A stretch of DNA of 64,000 bases from Chrysomallon squamiferum. Taxonomy: Eukaryota > Mollusca > Gastropoda > Neomphalida > Peltospiridae. The stretch's first letter is position 1; the number at the start of each line of letters is the position of its first letter. The notes under the pieces are model-generated. The model made no database searches. It saw nothing but the letters and a program-made list of their open reading frames with translations, and was not told where the DNA came from. A program made the translations under genes and the position numbers. Shown here piece by piece: positions 61,861 through 64,000 of this stretch. The DNA is taken from positions 2,391,140 through 2,455,139 of the forward strand of contig CM022669.1 of NCBI GenBank assembly GCA_012295275.1. Reading direction: 5' to 3'.

Positions 61861-62483
61861 TGTATAATTCCAGAACATTTCAGAAAATATCATCTTTTGA
61901 CTGCAGTCGATGGAGAATTTCAAGATGGAGGTTTGATGATAAAAAAATTCGGGAATTATAAATATTTCCTGCTAAAACATATTTTCTGTAAAATATATAC
62001 TGTGTACCCGTGACCTTAAAGTAACACCCAGCGTATAAAACTGTTCTCTTAGTTAATGGTATAAACACATTATAAGTAGATAATCGAGATGATATACTTA
62101 ATTTTATATTAATAATATTTTAGTATTAATGATGATAATATATATTTTTGCTTACAAATGACAAATTAATCTACTCGAAACCATTGTTTCTTTAATATAT
62201 TTGTTTTTACTTATACATGAAATAAACAGAGCTTGAATTTAATAATTTTTGTTTTCTGTATATTTTATTCAGTGGTTTACTTTTGTAATTTAGGAAATAT
62301 TTCACTTTGATACTCAATGAAAACCAATAAAAGAAAGAAGCAAAGATTTAACTCGGACAGGCATACAAAGGAAAAGGCGGAATTTGGATATGACAACCAT
62401 TTCAAAGATAATTATATATGTGCAGAATGATAATCTATATCCAGTCGAGGGATGCCTGTGTAGATTTTAGTCTAGTGAAATTC

Positions 62484-62518
<35 letters not shown>

Positions 62519-62621
62519 TTTGGGCACCCACATATAGAAATCACAATTTTATCGCCATTTAAATTAAATAATTAAAAGTTAAAAAGCGTGTGTGTTTACT
62601 AGCACACTCACACCTACACAC

Positions 62622-62627
62622 ACACAC

Positions 62628-62683
<56 letters not shown>
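62622..62683. repeat. (CA)n microsatellite
   Basis: Dinucleotide run in the 3' intergenic region. Confidence 0.93.
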
Positions 62684-62687
<4 letters not shown>

Positions 62688-63360
62688 CTCTGTCATTCAC
62701 ACTGAAGTTGTGTACAAGCCTGTGAAGTCCCAGTTTACATGGGAACTGTTTCACTGCATGCTCTTCATGTCAGTATCAGTATGGTTACAAAATATCAATC
62801 CTAATTAAACTAAGGCGCTAATTTCATTGCTTGGTCTGAGCGGACCCCAGCTGTCACGAGTGTGAGTAGACTGAACATTACAAGTTATAAATACATGATT
62901 AAAGTTGATATAGTTGCTTGCTGTTAGACAGATATAAACACAAACACACAGATAGATGGATAGATACATTCATACATACATACAAACATACAGATACACA
63001 CACACACACATACATACACACATCTAATGATACCTTAATTCTGGTAGACCAACAATATAAAATGAAAACGTTGTTTGGTTGTGTAAATATTAAAAAGTTA
63101 TGTTATAATTTATCCTCATCATCATCACTATCCTCATCATCAATATTATGCCGAATAACATTTCTTATTAAGAAACAAAACCAAAGTATTCGATTGTCAT
63201 AAAGCTTGAAAGAAAAAGGTTCAAGTTGTTTTACACTTGGGTAACGGTTTCAGAATCTGTCCAGCAGTATCTCTGACCCTCAAAACACAGCAGTGAGATC
63301 ACCAAAGTTACAAGTAACTGATAAGAAAATGAAAATTTTGTGAAATGGTAATTTGAGCGA

Positions 63361-63930
63361 GAAGCGAAAATTGTTCGAAAAGTTCGCCATTTTCTTCATC
63401 AAACGACCACGTCATCAACAAGTGTCTGTACGTCTGATGTCTGGTGACGTTACGGAGAAAACTGCTAATTCCATCGCATGCCGCGAGGAGTAACAGGAAA
63501 TTAGTTGAGGCGTTTCGCTGGATCCGTGCAGTTTTGGCGACCCTCTAACCAGCTGAAAAAAATTAACAATAATATATCATCTCATGTTTGTAGATTCGGC
63601 GTAGAAAACCTTTTTCATTAAATCGGTCAGTTATGCGAGCTTGCCGAACTTTGGAAAAATTAATCAAAAGAATCCACTTCGATTTCTTACAGCGTCTTAT
63701 AGAGCAGTCGCCCCTTTCACAAGAAAAGTCAATAACGTTTGGTAGTCGCGCCATCCACACAAACTGATCAGATGTTTATTTCCGGCTGGCAACAAAATGA
63801 CGGCGCGCGCCGTACTTGGATGTAGAGCGAGAGGCGCGCGAGATCGCGCACACATCAGTGTGACAGTTGTCAAGGGAGCCGTGCTGTGAACCGGCTTCAT
63901 GCGGGCAAAAAGGAATCAGTTCTTCTAGAG
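63361..63930. other. CpG-richer block of unknown nature
   Basis: Notably less AT-rich than its surroundings, with GCGCGC runs near 63800-63850 and short minus-strand ORFs (for example 63697-63900). No family recognised. Could be the promoter or first exon of a neighbouring gene, or an old repeat. Confidence 0.35.
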
Positions 63931-64000
63931 TGCTGAAAATGACTTCACTGTCAATATCGACTTGTCGCCAAAACAAATAACTTTCTTTTGTGTATTTTCC

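Larger units (their letters stand above)
60296..63360. other. Gene B 3' flank, no gene recognised
   Basis: AT-rich DNA with (TA)n(CA)n at 60355-60424, (CTA)n at 60757-60842, a degenerate CTGTGTAACCGTGATGTTACAG-like array at about 61500-61860, CATA repeats at 61762-61822, (AAT)n at 62489-62516, and (CA)n at 62622-62683. Short ORFs here are repeat translations. Confidence 0.6.

Noticed and set aside
63563-63976. Minus-strand ORFs of 65-67 codons
   Set aside because: No recognisable family or splice context; they may reflect the GC-richer composition only.

Overview
The window is intron-rich, AT-rich animal nuclear DNA packed with microsatellites: long (CA)n, (GA)n, (CATA)n and (ATT)n tracts. 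Its content is the 3' end of an SRFBP1/BUD22-family gene followed by two head-to-tail genes that encode giant scavenger-receptor cysteine-rich (SRCR) membrane proteins. Multi-SRCR genes of this size are typical of marine invertebrates such as echinoderms, molluscs, amphioxus and sponges. The short introns and repeat style would fit a mollusc or another lophotrochozoan, but I cannot name the species from sequence alone.

Layout, all genes on the + strand. (1) 34-2338: the last three exons of an SRFBP1/BUD22 homologue, whose 5' end lies outside the window. (2) 4081-26789: gene A, 34 coding exons joined by GT-AG introns into one 3019-residue frame: signal peptide, 26 SRCR domains, Ser/Thr-rich stalk, one membrane helix, and a short tail with an NPGY motif. 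(3) 28717-60295: gene B, 32 coding exons, 2985 residues, the same plan of signal peptide + 26 SRCR + stalk + helix + tail with NPMY, but with a 9.6-kb first intron. (4) 60296-64000: 3' flank, microsatellites and a CpG-rich block of unknown nature. In each of the three spliced models the summed exon length is a multiple of three, which supports the boundaries.

Inside both receptors the domains are not random repeats. Apart from canonical domains at the ends, they follow a three-domain cycle, called here d (…GRVEV…GTVCD…), e (…VPVCD.GF…, often with an extra Cys-Cys pair) and f (…GRIC…W.D.DA.VAC…). The order is (d e f) x8, then d, then a terminal canonical domain. Domain n of gene A resembles domain n of gene B in type, in presence or absence of the Cys-Cys pair, and in where an intron cuts the domain. 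The 26-domain array therefore predates the duplication that made A and B. Almost every domain is one exon with phase-1 introns on both sides, so whole-domain exon skipping would keep the frame.

Function: SRCR domains bind proteins, polysaccharides and microbial surfaces, often through metal sites. The tails carry NPxY-type motifs, which in other receptors recruit PTB or clathrin adaptors. A pair of surface pattern-recognition or adhesion receptors is the most likely reading. This is inferred from the architecture, not demonstrated.
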